DNA of 64,000 nt from Acetivibrio thermocellus ATCC 27405 (GTDB lineage: Bacteria > Bacillota > Clostridia > Acetivibrionales > Acetivibrionaceae). A program made the position numbers and the translations under genes. Each line of letters opens with the position of its first letter. Within the stretch, counting starts at the first letter, position 1. Below the pieces are notes generated by a model. It saw only the letters and a list, made by a program, of their open reading frames with translations, did no database searches and was not told the origin of the DNA. Where the stretch lies: assembly GCF_000015865.1 (NCBI RefSeq), contig NC_009012.1, positions 248,001-312,000 on the forward strand, given 5' to 3'. Positions 55,361 to 64,000 of this stretch are shown here, piece after piece.

Positions 55361-57769
55361 ATGAACAGAGATAACAGGCCTACAGGAAGACAAAAACGCA
55401 TAGGCTCAGGTACCGGTAACGTCAGCCGGCGCGGCAGTGGTTTGGGTTCGGGACCTGTAGGTAGACCGGGGGGATATTCTGACAGGTCCAAAGGAACCGG
55501 GACAAGTGGAAGAAGCGGCCCGGCAAGAAGCTTTGGCAGTTATGGAAGTTACGGAGGCTACGGAGGTTATTCGTCCGGCAGACGGAGAAGGTCTTCCGGT
55601 TGTTCAAAATACTTGACAATACTCATATTGATTCTGGCAATTGCATATTACATATACAGTAATTTTGGTGGAGGTTCGGGAAACTCAACTTCAACCAACA
55701 ATTTCCTGAACGGAACGTCTTCGGTTTCCGGTTATGTTGACAAAGGCGAGTATCCGGTTGATACCACTGTGTCGGAGCTTGCCCGTGCGAAAAGGACCGT
55801 TTTAAAAGGCAATGGAGAAGATATAGCAACCGTAATGATATACATGTGCGGTACCGACCTTGAGTCAAAATGGGGTATGGCCACCGCTGATTTAAAAGAA
55901 ATGCTCAATGCCGAGATTTCCGACAAAGTAAATATTATTGTGGAGACCGGCGGAACTTTAAAGTGGCAGAACAATACCGTAGACAGCAGCACAAACCAGC
56001 GCTTTAAAGTTACCAATGACGGGCTTAAGCTTTTGGAAGGCAATTTGGGCAAAAAATCGATGGTTGAGCCGGAGACCCTTTCGGATTTTATAAAATATTG
56101 CAAGACGAACTTTCCGGCTGACCGTTACATGCTTATCCTGTGGGATCACGGCGGAGGTTCCGTCAGCGGTTACGGTTATGATCAGCATTATCCAAGCAAT
56201 ACAATGAGGCTTGATGAAATTGCCGTTGCCCTTAAAAACGGCGGCTGTGTTTTTGACCTGATAGGCTTTGATGCCTGTCTTATGGCTACGCTTGAAACAG
56301 CCATTGTACTGGAACCTTATGCGGACTATATGATTGCTTCGGAAGAGGTTGAACCGGGAATCGGATGGTATTATACCGGTTGGATAACAGCTCTTTCCCG
56401 AAATACATCGATAAAAACCATTGACCTTGGGAAAAAGCTTATTGATGACTATGTAAAGGAAGTAAGGGCGAAAACGCCGAGCAGCCAGGCCACATTGTCG
56501 CTTGTTGACCTGGCGGAGCTCAAAGGTACCATACCGCAGGCCTTTACAAAGTTTGCAAAATCAATAGACACACTGGTTACCAGAAATGAATATAAGACTG
56601 TATCCAATGCCCGGGCAAATACGAAGGAATTTGCAAAATCATCGAAGATAAATCAGATTGATCTTATTAACTTTGCTGAAAACCTTGGTACCGATGAAGG
56701 GAAAAAACTTGCCGAGGCATTGCGCGGGTGTATTAAATACAACCGGACATCGAAAAACATAACAAATGCCAACGGTTTGTCAATATTCTTCCCCTATGGA
56801 AATCTTTCAAAGGTAAACTCAATGCTTGATACTTATGAACAGATAGGTATCGATAAAGAGTACAGCAAATGTATAAAAAGTTTTGCAAGCGTGTCGGCCG
56901 GAGGACAGATTGTGTCAAGCGGCAGCAATAATATGCTTGAAGTCCTGCTGGGGAGCTTTACGGAAGGTTCTTCAAATTCCGGCCAGTCCTTGACTACCGC
57001 CGCTTTGGAAATTTTGCTGGAGGAATTCTTAAATTCCGGAAATTACGGCAGGATTACGGGTGGAGAAAGTGATTCTCTGGATTGGCTGGATGTCAATCTT
57101 ATGAAGTCTTCCGTAGATTATTACAGGAAAAACCGGTTTGACCCTTCGGCTCTCAAGATAACCGAAAAGAACGGGCAGAGGGTTCTGTCGATGTCGGAGG
57201 AACAGTGGAGTCTTGTCCAGCAGATGGAAATGAATGTTTTCATAGATGATGGAGAAGGATTTATTGACCTTGGTCTTGATAATGTATACGAATTCAATGA
57301 AGACGGAGACCTTGTGATGGAATTTGACGGAACATGGCTTGCTCTAAACGGCAATATTGTAAGCTACTACATGATAAGTGATGACCGCCATGGGGATACT
57401 TATTCGACAAAAGGAAGAATACCTGCATTGCTGAACGGTCAGCTTGTTGACATTATTGTGGTGTTTGACAATGAAAATCCTTACGGAAAAGTGCTTGGAG
57501 CCCAGATAAGGTATGACACAAAGGCCGAGACTGAAACTTTGGCAAAGGGACTTATAGATATAGTTGCAGGAGACAAAATTGATTTCCTTTGCGATTACTA
57601 CACTTATGAAGGTGAGTACATAGATACCTATTTCCTTGGAGAGCAGTATACGGCAACCGGTGAGTGGAAAATAGAGAATTTGCATCTTGGGTACAGGGAT
57701 TACCAGATGACCTACCGCATAACGGACATATACGGCAACAAGTACTGGACACCGTCTGTTACAAATTAG
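55361..57769 (+). CDS. Clostripain-family (C11) cysteine protease, membrane-anchored
   Basis: 802 residues. A Gly/Ser/Arg-rich cytoplasmic start (about 1-80), one transmembrane helix (YLTILILILAIAYYIYS, about 87-103), then the C11 peptidase domain: VMIYMCGTDLESKWG, catalytic His263 in LWDHGGGS, and catalytic Cys306 in GFDACLMA. The long C-terminal part (about 540-802) looks beta-rich and of unknown role. Family members cleave after arginine or lysine. ATG 55361 follows GGGGTG; an in-frame TTG upstream overlaps the end of the IS element. Its promoter region was invaded by IS982 copy 2. Confidence 0.9.
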   Translation: MNRDNRPTGRQKRIGSGTGNVSRRGSGLGSGPVGRPGGYSDRSKGTGTSGRSGPARSFGSYGSYGGYGGYSSGRRRRSSGCSKYLTILILILAIAYYIYSNFGGGSGNSTSTNNFLNGTSSVSGYVDKGEYPVDTTVSELARAKRTVLKGNGEDIATVMIYMCGTDLESKWGMATADLKEMLNAEISDKVNIIVETGGTLKWQNNTVDSSTNQRFKVTNDGLKLLEGNLGKKSMVEPETLSDFIKYCKTNFPADRYMLILWDHGGGSVSGYGYDQHYPSNTMRLDEIAVALKNGGCVFDLIGFDACLMATLETAIVLEPYADYMIASEEVEPGIGWYYTGWITALSRNTSIKTIDLGKKLIDDYVKEVRAKTPSSQATLSLVDLAELKGTIPQAFTKFAKSIDTLVTRNEYKTVSNARANTKEFAKSSKINQIDLINFAENLGTDEGKKLAEALRGCIKYNRTSKNITNANGLSIFFPYGNLSKVNSMLDTYEQIGIDKEYSKCIKSFASVSAGGQIVSSGSNNMLEVLLGSFTEGSSNSGQSLTTAALEILLEEFLNSGNYGRITGGESDSLDWLDVNLMKSSVDYYRKNRFDPSALKITEKNGQRVLSMSEEQWSLVQQMEMNVFIDDGEGFIDLGLDNVYEFNEDGDLVMEFDGTWLALNGNIVSYYMISDDRHGDTYSTKGRIPALLNGQLVDIIVVFDNENPYGKVLGAQIRYDTKAETETLAKGLIDIVAGDKIDFLCDYYTYEGEYIDTYFLGEQYTATGEWKIENLHLGYRDYQMTYRITDIYGNKYWTPSVTN

Positions 57770-57802
57770 CGGTATTGGATGATGCGGAAATGTGGTGATT
57801 TT

Positions 57803-58993
57803 ATGATAGAAATTAAAGGAAAATATAATACGGCAAAAGTTTTTACCAACAACGTTGAACCGGAGGCAATGGCTCAGATATTGGAACTTTGCAACCAGGA
57901 GTTTGTAAAGGACAGTGTAATCAGAATTATGCCTGATACCCATGCCGGTGCAGGTTGTACCATTGGAACCACCATGACCATTGACGACAAAATTGTGCCA
58001 AATCTGGTGGGTGTTGATATAGGCTGCGGAATGGAGACCATAAAGCTGAAAAATAAAAATATTGAATTGAGCAAGCTGGACAAAGTAATTCATGAATTTA
58101 TCCCGTCGGGTTTTGACATTCGCAAAAAAGAGCATCCGTATGTCAGGAATATTAATTTGGATGAGCTATTGTGCAAAAAACACGTGGATATAAACCGGGC
58201 AAAGCTGAGTATTGGCACCTTGGGCGGTGGCAACCATTTTATTGAGGTGAACAAAGACAGTGAGGGAAACCTGTATCTTGTGGTGCATTCGGGAAGCAGA
58301 CATCTGGGAAAGCAGGTTGCGGAGTATTATCAGGAGTTGGGTTACAAGGAGCTTGTAAAAAACACTGAAGTGATTAAAGAAATTATAGCAAAGCTGAAAG
58401 CGGAAGGCCGTGAAAAGGAAATCGAGAAGGAAATAAAAAAAATCAAGCCGCCGAATATAAGCAAGCAGCTTGCCTATGTCCAGGGCAAAAGTTATGAGGA
58501 CTATCTTGCCGACATGAAATTGGTGCAGAAATTTGCGGTATTGAACCGCAAAGCAATTGTGGATGAGATTGTGAGGCGCATGAATTTTAAAATTGAAGAG
58601 CAGTTTACCACTATTCATAATTATATTGACTTAGACAGCATGATACTCAGGAAAGGTGCCATTTCAGCACGCAAAGGGGAAAGAGTGCTGATTCCGATTA
58701 ACATGAGGGACGGAAGCCTTATCTGTATCGGCAAAGGCAACAAGGATTGGAACTATTCCGCGCCCCATGGGGCGGGAAGACTGATGAGCAGGGCTAAGGC
58801 AAAAGAAGTTATAACGCTTAAGGAATTCAAAGAATCAATGAAGGGAATTTATTCAACAACGGTCAACAAATCCACCATTGATGAATGTCCCATGGCTTAC
58901 AAGCCTATGGAGGAAATCATTGAAAATATTCAGGACACCGTTGAAATTGTAGATATTATTAAGCCAATATACAACTTTAAAGCGGCTGAATAG
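57803..58993 (+). CDS. rtcB: RtcB-family RNA ligase
   Basis: 396 residues. Joins RNA 3'-phosphate or 2',3'-cyclic phosphate ends to 5'-OH ends with GTP and manganese. Motifs: MPDTHAGAGCTIGTTM, VGVDIGCGM (metal-binding Asp and Cys), GTLGGGNHFIE, VVHSGSRHLG, and YSAPHGAGRLMSR with the histidine that carries GMP. This is the shorter bacterial form. ATG 57803 is preferred because GTGGTG precedes it. There is no tRNA-splicing partner nearby; it may act in RNA repair. Confidence 0.93.
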   Translation: MIEIKGKYNTAKVFTNNVEPEAMAQILELCNQEFVKDSVIRIMPDTHAGAGCTIGTTMTIDDKIVPNLVGVDIGCGMETIKLKNKNIELSKLDKVIHEFIPSGFDIRKKEHPYVRNINLDELLCKKHVDINRAKLSIGTLGGGNHFIEVNKDSEGNLYLVVHSGSRHLGKQVAEYYQELGYKELVKNTEVIKEIIAKLKAEGREKEIEKEIKKIKPPNISKQLAYVQGKSYEDYLADMKLVQKFAVLNRKAIVDEIVRRMNFKIEEQFTTIHNYIDLDSMILRKGAISARKGERVLIPINMRDGSLICIGKGNKDWNYSAPHGAGRLMSRAKAKEVITLKEFKESMKGIYSTTVNKSTIDECPMAYKPMEEIIENIQDTVEIVDIIKPIYNFKAAE

Positions 58994-59052
58994 GCAAAAA
59001 TACCATTTTTCATGTACAAATATGAAAAAATTCTATATAATTATAACTGTAT

Positions 59053-61608
59053 ATGGAGAGATTGAGTGTGAATGATAGAAAAAATTTGATAAATCTTGCT
59101 GTTTTCCTTTTGGTTGCTTTGTTATCGACGCTTCTTATTATGGCCGCTATAAGTATGTTGGATTTGCGTGGGAACGGGTCGCCTGGAGGTGAAAATAATA
59201 AGAGGGCTTCCCAAAATGACGGAAGCGGCAAAAATCGCAATAAGCAGGACCGAAATAATAACAATAAAAACAAAAAAGGAAGCGGCCAAAGGGAGGATGA
59301 CAACGGTTCCAACTGGAAGGAAAGGGCTCAAAGAAGGCGTGGCGAGAGAAGAAGTTTTGACAGGGGAGATTATGCTTATGGGCAAGGACCCGAAAGCATG
59401 ATTCCCGGAGACGGATGGGAATATGATATTGCGCCTGATCAAATGCCCAATCTTGACATATCCGGCAATGAAGGACTGCCCGACATGTCTTTTGGAATGG
59501 GTGGCAATACGTTTGTTTTAAAAGAGGGCAAAAATTCCCACATACCTGCTTTTGAAGTTTTGGGTGTTCCCAATTACCCTTTTGTAAGAGTTATGGCTAT
59601 GGACAACTATCGTCGGAGTCACTGGAGTATGATAAACGAAGCTCCGGAGCTGATGTTTTTGTTTGGGGAGAAAGTGGACAGAAAATTTTCCGAAAATACT
59701 GTCAAGATAAAGCCTGTGGAGCCTTCAAAGGGGTATATTCCGGTATTGTCGGGCAACTTTGAAATGAAATATGAGTTTAGCCTTTTGGAATATAAACAAT
59801 CCGGAGTCTTTTATTCCACCGGAGTTATTGAAAATTTTTACGAAATGAAGTACGAGGATCCTCCGACGGAAGCGGAATTGATTAATGCAAAAACCGATGA
59901 TGATTACTATTATGATATTTATGTGCCTGAAGTGGTCGAGAGAATAGTTGATGAAGTGATTGAAAATTGCGAAACCGACTATGAGGCAATAAAATTTGTT
60001 GAGAAATTCCTTTTGGAAAACTACACTTATGATAACACTGTGCTGAACAATTACGGAAGCGGCGATGCGGTGGTTTCATTCCTTACAGGAAAAGACAGGG
60101 TGGGAAACCATCTGGATTTTGTATCTGCCTATGCCATTATTTTAAGGGCTGCGGGCATTCCATGCAGACTTGCGCTGGGCTATAAACTTTTGCCCGGTGT
60201 CAAATACCAGGTGGTGTATGCAGATCAGGTCTATATTTATCCCGAGATAAAGTTTGAGGATTATGGATGGGTTCCGATGGACGTTTTCCCCTATGATGTT
60301 TTTTACCGTCCGCCGAAAGAAACAATAACCCAAATTACTTTTGCCGACGGTACGACAAAAAGGGGAGAAACCGTTACGGTAAGAGGAACTGTTACGGATT
60401 CATCAGGCAATCCCATAGACAACATGACGGTTCTTGTCTATTTGAAACAATACAAGAGCGAGCCGTGTATTTCTTATGCGAAAGCCTATGTCACAAACGG
60501 CAACTTTGAAGCCGTGTTCGATATAAAAGGGGATATAAGTGCAGGAAAGTATCATATTATTGCGGACGTTCTGGAAAATGATGTTTACAGGACATCCTCA
60601 AGCGACCCCGAACTTAAAATTCTTGCGGATACTTTTATTGATCTGGAGGAACGGAGTGATATAATCGGCAACAAACTGAATTTTGCAGGAAGGATTGTTG
60701 ACTTTTTTACCTATGAAGGAATAGAAGGCCTTGAGGTCCATGTATCCTTTGAAGGAATGGATTTGGTTGAGACGGTTGTGTCCGAAGAAGACGGAAAACT
60801 TTACAAAGAGATTGAAATTGAAGTTCCTGAGGATTATCCATACTATAAAAACTTTTTTTTTGCAGGAAGATATTTGTTGTTTTACGGTATTGAATTTAAG
60901 GGAACTGAGATATATACTCCCTATTTCACAAGAAGGGGAGTGTATATGTGGAAGATATACTGGATAAACGTTACTGTTGCGGTTGTTTTGCTTTTGGGCG
61001 TTGTACTTCTTTGTGTTGCAATTGTGCTGAGGAAAAAAGGAGCATTCCGGAGGGACGGCGGAAAATTTCCCGTTTTGGCCGCGGAAGGTCCGGGAATGAT
61101 TGTGGCAGCGGATGCGGGAGCGGAATCGGTGGAAAGAAACCATGGCAAAGTTTATATAGAGTTTCCCCAAATTGGGGAGGGTTTACCCGATGTATGGGGA
61201 ATAAAAGAAAATTTGGCCGTTGTTTTTCATGACGACGAAGGCAACAGGGGAGAGATTGGGGCGGTATTCCATAAAAAAGGGGAGTACAGAATCAAAATTT
61301 CCGGGAAAAACGACGAATACGGCGCAAGAAACATACGGATAGTTGACTACAGGGAAGAAATAATTGCAATCGGAAAGAATTTTTTAAAAGAAATGTCCGC
61401 AAAGATTTCAGGAATTACCGATTTCATGACTCTAAGGGAAATACATGATATAATTAAGCCGAACATTGCTTCCGAAAGGCATTGGGTTTTGGAAGATGCT
61501 TTCATGGTGTTTGAAAAGGCTGTGTACAGTGATGAGGATATTGTAAGAAGTGATTATGAAAAGTTTTATGTTTTTGCCAGAGAACTTGGAAAAAACAGCT
61601 CAATTTAA
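59053..61608 (+). CDS. Membrane transglutaminase-like protein lacking catalytic residues
   Basis: 851 residues. N-terminal transmembrane helix (about 13-33), a charged Asn/Lys/Arg-rich region (about 40-110), then an extracytoplasmic part with a transglutaminase-core-like domain (about 300-415). The expected Cys of the G-x-C-x-x-F motif is His353 (GNHLDFVSAYAIILRAAGIP). The expected His-Ala-Trp motif reads QVYIYPEIKF, so two catalytic residues are missing. Two Ig-like segments follow (about 425-520 and 535-620), then a second transmembrane helix (about 637-660) and a cytoplasmic tail. It precedes a membrane protein, MoxR and DUF58 genes, a standard grouping. Confidence 0.85.
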   Translation: MERLSVNDRKNLINLAVFLLVALLSTLLIMAAISMLDLRGNGSPGGENNKRASQNDGSGKNRNKQDRNNNNKNKKGSGQREDDNGSNWKERAQRRRGERRSFDRGDYAYGQGPESMIPGDGWEYDIAPDQMPNLDISGNEGLPDMSFGMGGNTFVLKEGKNSHIPAFEVLGVPNYPFVRVMAMDNYRRSHWSMINEAPELMFLFGEKVDRKFSENTVKIKPVEPSKGYIPVLSGNFEMKYEFSLLEYKQSGVFYSTGVIENFYEMKYEDPPTEAELINAKTDDDYYYDIYVPEVVERIVDEVIENCETDYEAIKFVEKFLLENYTYDNTVLNNYGSGDAVVSFLTGKDRVGNHLDFVSAYAIILRAAGIPCRLALGYKLLPGVKYQVVYADQVYIYPEIKFEDYGWVPMDVFPYDVFYRPPKETITQITFADGTTKRGETVTVRGTVTDSSGNPIDNMTVLVYLKQYKSEPCISYAKAYVTNGNFEAVFDIKGDISAGKYHIIADVLENDVYRTSSSDPELKILADTFIDLEERSDIIGNKLNFAGRIVDFFTYEGIEGLEVHVSFEGMDLVETVVSEEDGKLYKEIEIEVPEDYPYYKNFFFAGRYLLFYGIEFKGTEIYTPYFTRRGVYMWKIYWINVTVAVVLLLGVVLLCVAIVLRKKGAFRRDGGKFPVLAAEGPGMIVAADAGAESVERNHGKVYIEFPQIGEGLPDVWGIKENLAVVFHDDEGNRGEIGAVFHKKGEYRIKISGKNDEYGARNIRIVDYREEIIAIGKNFLKEMSAKISGITDFMTLREIHDIIKPNIASERHWVLEDAFMVFEKAVYSDEDIVRSDYEKFYVFARELGKNSSI

Positions 61609-61625
61609 GTCGTTGGAGGGGTTGA

Positions 61626-62777
61626 ATGCGGGCAGGAAGCAGATTGAAGGGGGATTTGCCGTTAAATAAATTAATAATTTATTCTGTAGTTACCTTGGTT
61701 TACATGGCACTTACGGTTCTGATATTTTTTATACCTTCGGGACCGGCGTATAATTCCAGAGAAAATTATTATTTTTTGATATTCTCCGTTGAAGTGTTTC
61801 TTGTGGGACTTACCGCCAGGCACTTTGCAGATTATTTTTTTAAAGGGAAATGGGCCAAAGTGCTGAGTGACTCATGCTTTGTGTTTGGAAACGGAGTTTC
61901 CGTGTTTTTCTTTTGGATTTTGCTTCCGTTTGATCCGCAGCTGAAACTGGCAGGCTGTGGAATAATACCGATAACAGTTTCGATTATAATTTACAAAATT
62001 TCAAAACTTTATGAAAACAGGATGCTTGAAGGGGAAATCATTAAAATAATTTCATACTTGATGGCCGGATTTTCCGCTTATTTTATGTTTAAAACTCTTT
62101 GGCCCGAAAGCAGGTTGGGCAATTTGACTCTCTATTCTTTCATTGTACTTTGTGTTTTTGAGCTTGCATCGTTTGTGGAACTTAGCGGAAACAAAAAAGC
62201 TTATGGTGCTACAGGTTGGCTTAGGTCAAACCATGCAGGCAAGTTTTTTGTTGCGTTTGTAACCTTGTTTGTAGTACTGGATTTAAGGAGGATGGTAATG
62301 TTTGAATCGGTTTTGGGTGTATGGATTTTTATATTTTTGTTTCTGGTTGTTATTTTTATCATATTTACCATAAAGCTTTCGGCAGCTGCGAATAACAGTC
62401 CGGAGGAAAGGCTCGGCAAGCATCTTCAGAGGATAAACTTTGACAAGATAAGGGATATTTCCGACATAACCTCACATATAAATGATTTTGTGTATAATGG
62501 AAGCAAAAGCGGACTTATAGCCTGTCTTTTTATCATAATGAACAAAGCCGGCGTTCCGATATTTGCAGCAAAAAGAATAATTGCGCCCGTTGTGGACCAC
62601 AAGGATCTTGAAATGCCTTCTTTTATGACCAGAAAGGATTACATGGTTATTGAGGAAAGAAACAAGCAAAGAAGAATGAAAGTTGTGGAAACTGTTATTA
62701 AAAATTTGGAAGTATACGGAAGGGGAAGTTATAATGGTTTCGGAACAGGTTCAAGCATTGTGCAAAAATATAATTGA
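61626..62777 (+). CDS. Multi-pass membrane protein of the MoxR-DUF58 cluster
   Basis: 383 residues with about eight hydrophobic helices in the first 260 (for example YSVVTLVYMALTVLIFFIP and VWIFIFLFLVVIFIIF) and a cytoplasmic C-terminal part (about 265-383; ISDITSHINDFVYNGSKSGL). No family recognised. GGAGGGG is placed well ahead of ATG 61626. It overlaps the MoxR start by 44 nt, so it is part of the same unit and may be a membrane partner of that ATPase. Confidence 0.75.
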   Translation: MRAGSRLKGDLPLNKLIIYSVVTLVYMALTVLIFFIPSGPAYNSRENYYFLIFSVEVFLVGLTARHFADYFFKGKWAKVLSDSCFVFGNGVSVFFFWILLPFDPQLKLAGCGIIPITVSIIIYKISKLYENRMLEGEIIKIISYLMAGFSAYFMFKTLWPESRLGNLTLYSFIVLCVFELASFVELSGNKKAYGATGWLRSNHAGKFFVAFVTLFVVLDLRRMVMFESVLGVWIFIFLFLVVIFIIFTIKLSAAANNSPEERLGKHLQRINFDKIRDISDITSHINDFVYNGSKSGLIACLFIIMNKAGVPIFAAKRIIAPVVDHKDLEMPSFMTRKDYMVIEERNKQRRMKVVETVIKNLEVYGRGSYNGFGTGSSIVQKYN

Positions 62778-63723
62778 TGAAGTGGGAAAGGTATTTGTCG
62801 CAGACAATGACGTGATTTTAAGAAAAATACTTTGCGGCTTTCTTGCGGGAGGACACATACTTTTTGAGGACAATCCCGGACTTGGAAAAACCTTGCTTGT
62901 AAAGGTTTTTGCGAAGGTTACGGGCTGTGAATGGAAGAGGATACAGTTTACTCCCGACCTGATGCCTTCGGATATTTTGGGTACAAAAATCTGGAAGGGC
63001 AACTCTTCTTCTTTTGAGCTTGAAAAAGGCCCAATATTTACCAATTTCCTTTTGGCTGATGAGATCAACAGAGCGATGCCCAAAACCCAGTCCGCCTTGC
63101 TTGAGGCCATGGAAGAGCGGCAGGTTTCGATAGAGGGCGTAACTTACCAGCTAAAACCTCCGTTTATTGTTATGGCCACGCAAAACCCGATAGAAATGGA
63201 AGGGACATATCCGCTTCCAGAAGCGCAGATGGACAGATTTATAATGAAACTATCCCTCGGGTATTTAGCAAGCGCCGAAAAAGAGTGTGAAGTGCTAAAG
63301 AGAAGGATTGAGTGGAGAAAAGATGATCCAACCTGTGACATAAAGCCTGTAATTACGATGGAGCAGCTTTTGATGCTCCAAAGCGAAGTGGAAAAGGTTT
63401 ATGTGGATGACAATATTCTTATGTATATAACGGAGATAGTAAGAAATACCAGGGTCAATCCAAATATAAGACTGGGTGCAAGTCCGAGAGGGGCACTGGC
63501 TTTGTTGAAGCTGTCCAGAGCCCATGCTCTTGTCAGCGGAAGAAATTATGTAATTCCTGACGATGTCAAATTTATGGCCGTGGATGCTCTTGCCCATCGT
63601 GTTATTTTGCATATTGAGCGTATAATGGAAGGAAGGGTTGCCACGGCAGTGATAAGAAGCATTGTAACCAAGACAGAGGTGCCAAAAAGTTTCACAAGGG
63701 AAAATGCAGGAGGGCTTTTGTAA
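62734..63723 (+). CDS. MoxR-family AAA+ ATPase
   Basis: 329 residues. Walker A EDNPGLGKTLLVKV (about 43-56), Walker B LLADEINRAMPKTQSALLEAM (about 107), sensor-type stretch MATQNPIEMEGTYPLPEAQMDRF (about 148), and SPRGALALLKLSRAHAL in the lid. MoxR ATPases act as chaperones for metal or cofactor insertion and usually pair with DUF58/VWA proteins, as here. ATG 62734 (GGAAGGGGAAG upstream) is chosen over an earlier in-frame ATG deeper inside the preceding gene. The stop abuts the next start codon. Confidence 0.95.
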   Translation: MVSEQVQALCKNIIDEVGKVFVADNDVILRKILCGFLAGGHILFEDNPGLGKTLLVKVFAKVTGCEWKRIQFTPDLMPSDILGTKIWKGNSSSFELEKGPIFTNFLLADEINRAMPKTQSALLEAMEERQVSIEGVTYQLKPPFIVMATQNPIEMEGTYPLPEAQMDRFIMKLSLGYLASAEKECEVLKRRIEWRKDDPTCDIKPVITMEQLLMLQSEVEKVYVDDNILMYITEIVRNTRVNPNIRLGASPRGALALLKLSRAHALVSGRNYVIPDDVKFMAVDALAHRVILHIERIMEGRVATAVIRSIVTKTEVPKSFTRENAGGLL

Positions 63724-64000
63724 ATGCCGAAGGGTGTCTCAAAAACGGGTATTGTGTTTTTGTTACTGATTTGTGTGGGTTTTCTTCTTGCCAACAACAT
63801 ACTGATACTTGTTTCCATTATTCCATTTACGTTAATGGCTTTTGGGTATTATTTAAAAATGCCCGACGGTATCAGGGTTGACAAGACTGTGTCCAAAAAC
63901 AGGGTTACGGTCGGAGAACTGCTGGAGGTATCTGTAAGAGTACTGGTAGAGTCGGGATTTGGTTCAATGGAAATATGCGATATTGTGCCCCCGCATTTTG
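63724..64000 (+). CDS. DUF58-type protein, N-terminal part (runs off the window)
   Basis: 92 residues are visible, starting MPKGVSKTGIVFLLLICVGF. Two N-terminal transmembrane helices (about 8-22 and 25-43) and the beta-sandwich start VDKTVSKNRVTVGELLEVSV fit a DUF58 protein, the usual partner of MoxR. It begins directly after the MoxR stop. The diagnostic DUF58 motif would lie beyond the window. Confidence 0.75.
   Translation, partial: MPKGVSKTGIVFLLLICVGFLLANNILILVSIIPFTLMAFGYYLKMPDGIRVDKTVSKNRVTVGELLEVSVRVLVESGFGSMEICDIVPPHF

Noticed and set aside
57344-58135. 263-codon minus-strand ORF across the protease/rtcB junction
   Set aside because: Antisense to two strongly supported genes; composition typical of a reverse-frame shadow.

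Overview
The window almost certainly comes from the cellulolytic, spore-forming, thermophilic clostridium Acetivibrio (Clostridium) thermocellus or a very close relative. Evidence: three secreted proteins carry type I dockerins (a GH16 lichenase, a CotH-type kinase and a PL11 rhamnogalacturonan lyase). The GH1 beta-glucosidase and the lichenase match my memory of BglA and LicB from that species. There are also a small acid-soluble spore protein, two T-box leaders, low-GC sigma-A promoters and purine-rich ribosome binding sites. No database was consulted.

Layout. 1-6.9 kb: a tightly packed DNA-repair run (helicase-like protein, UvrD-like helicase, Fe-S PD-(D/E)XK nuclease, RecJ). 6.9-12.9 kb: a decayed glycosyltransferase, then a beta-glucan locus made of a LacI-family repressor divergent from licB, whose consensus promoter carries a LacI-type palindrome, and bglA in the opposite orientation. 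12.9-20.5 kb: housekeeping genes (Phe T-box, pheS, pheT, spore protein, pgi, metallophosphoesterase, tRNA-Leu(UAG)). 21-26.3 kb: a decayed island with a duplicated promoter-like repeat, an IS982-family element, a frameshifted membrane protein, a helicase tail and a broken IS256-type transposase. 26.3-29.1 kb: small unknown proteins and a nucleotide-sugar epimerase.

29.2-33.8 kb holds the most interesting locus. A signal-peptide/membrane protein of DUF2207 type ends in ten Cys-His-Ser-Ala-like repeats. It overlaps by 4 nt a radical SAM/SPASM enzyme with a PqqD-like N-terminus, which in turn overlaps by 4 nt an unknown membrane protein; a GNAT acetyltransferase follows. This looks like a substrate and maturase pair. 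Next, at 33.9-36.8 kb, a second T-box (specifier most likely CUC, Leu) precedes a fusion of a TIM-barrel isomerase with an acyl-CoA synthetase.

37-46.6 kb: glutaredoxin, an Fe-S aldo/keto reductase, a response-regulator fragment, a dockerin-bearing CotH kinase with VTC-domain and DUF4956 partners, a DUF2156 protein, a MITE-like element of about 170 bp and a SleB-type cell-wall hydrolase. 46.8-49.4 kb: a cadmium/zinc efflux ATPase and its ArsR repressor with promoter and operator. 49.5-55.3 kb: the PL11 lyase, a membrane MutS homologue and a second, apparently identical IS982 copy. 55.3-64 kb: a clostripain-type protease, RtcB and a transglutaminase-like/MoxR/DUF58 cluster whose transglutaminase lacks the catalytic residues. 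No rRNA, CRISPR array or replication origin was seen.
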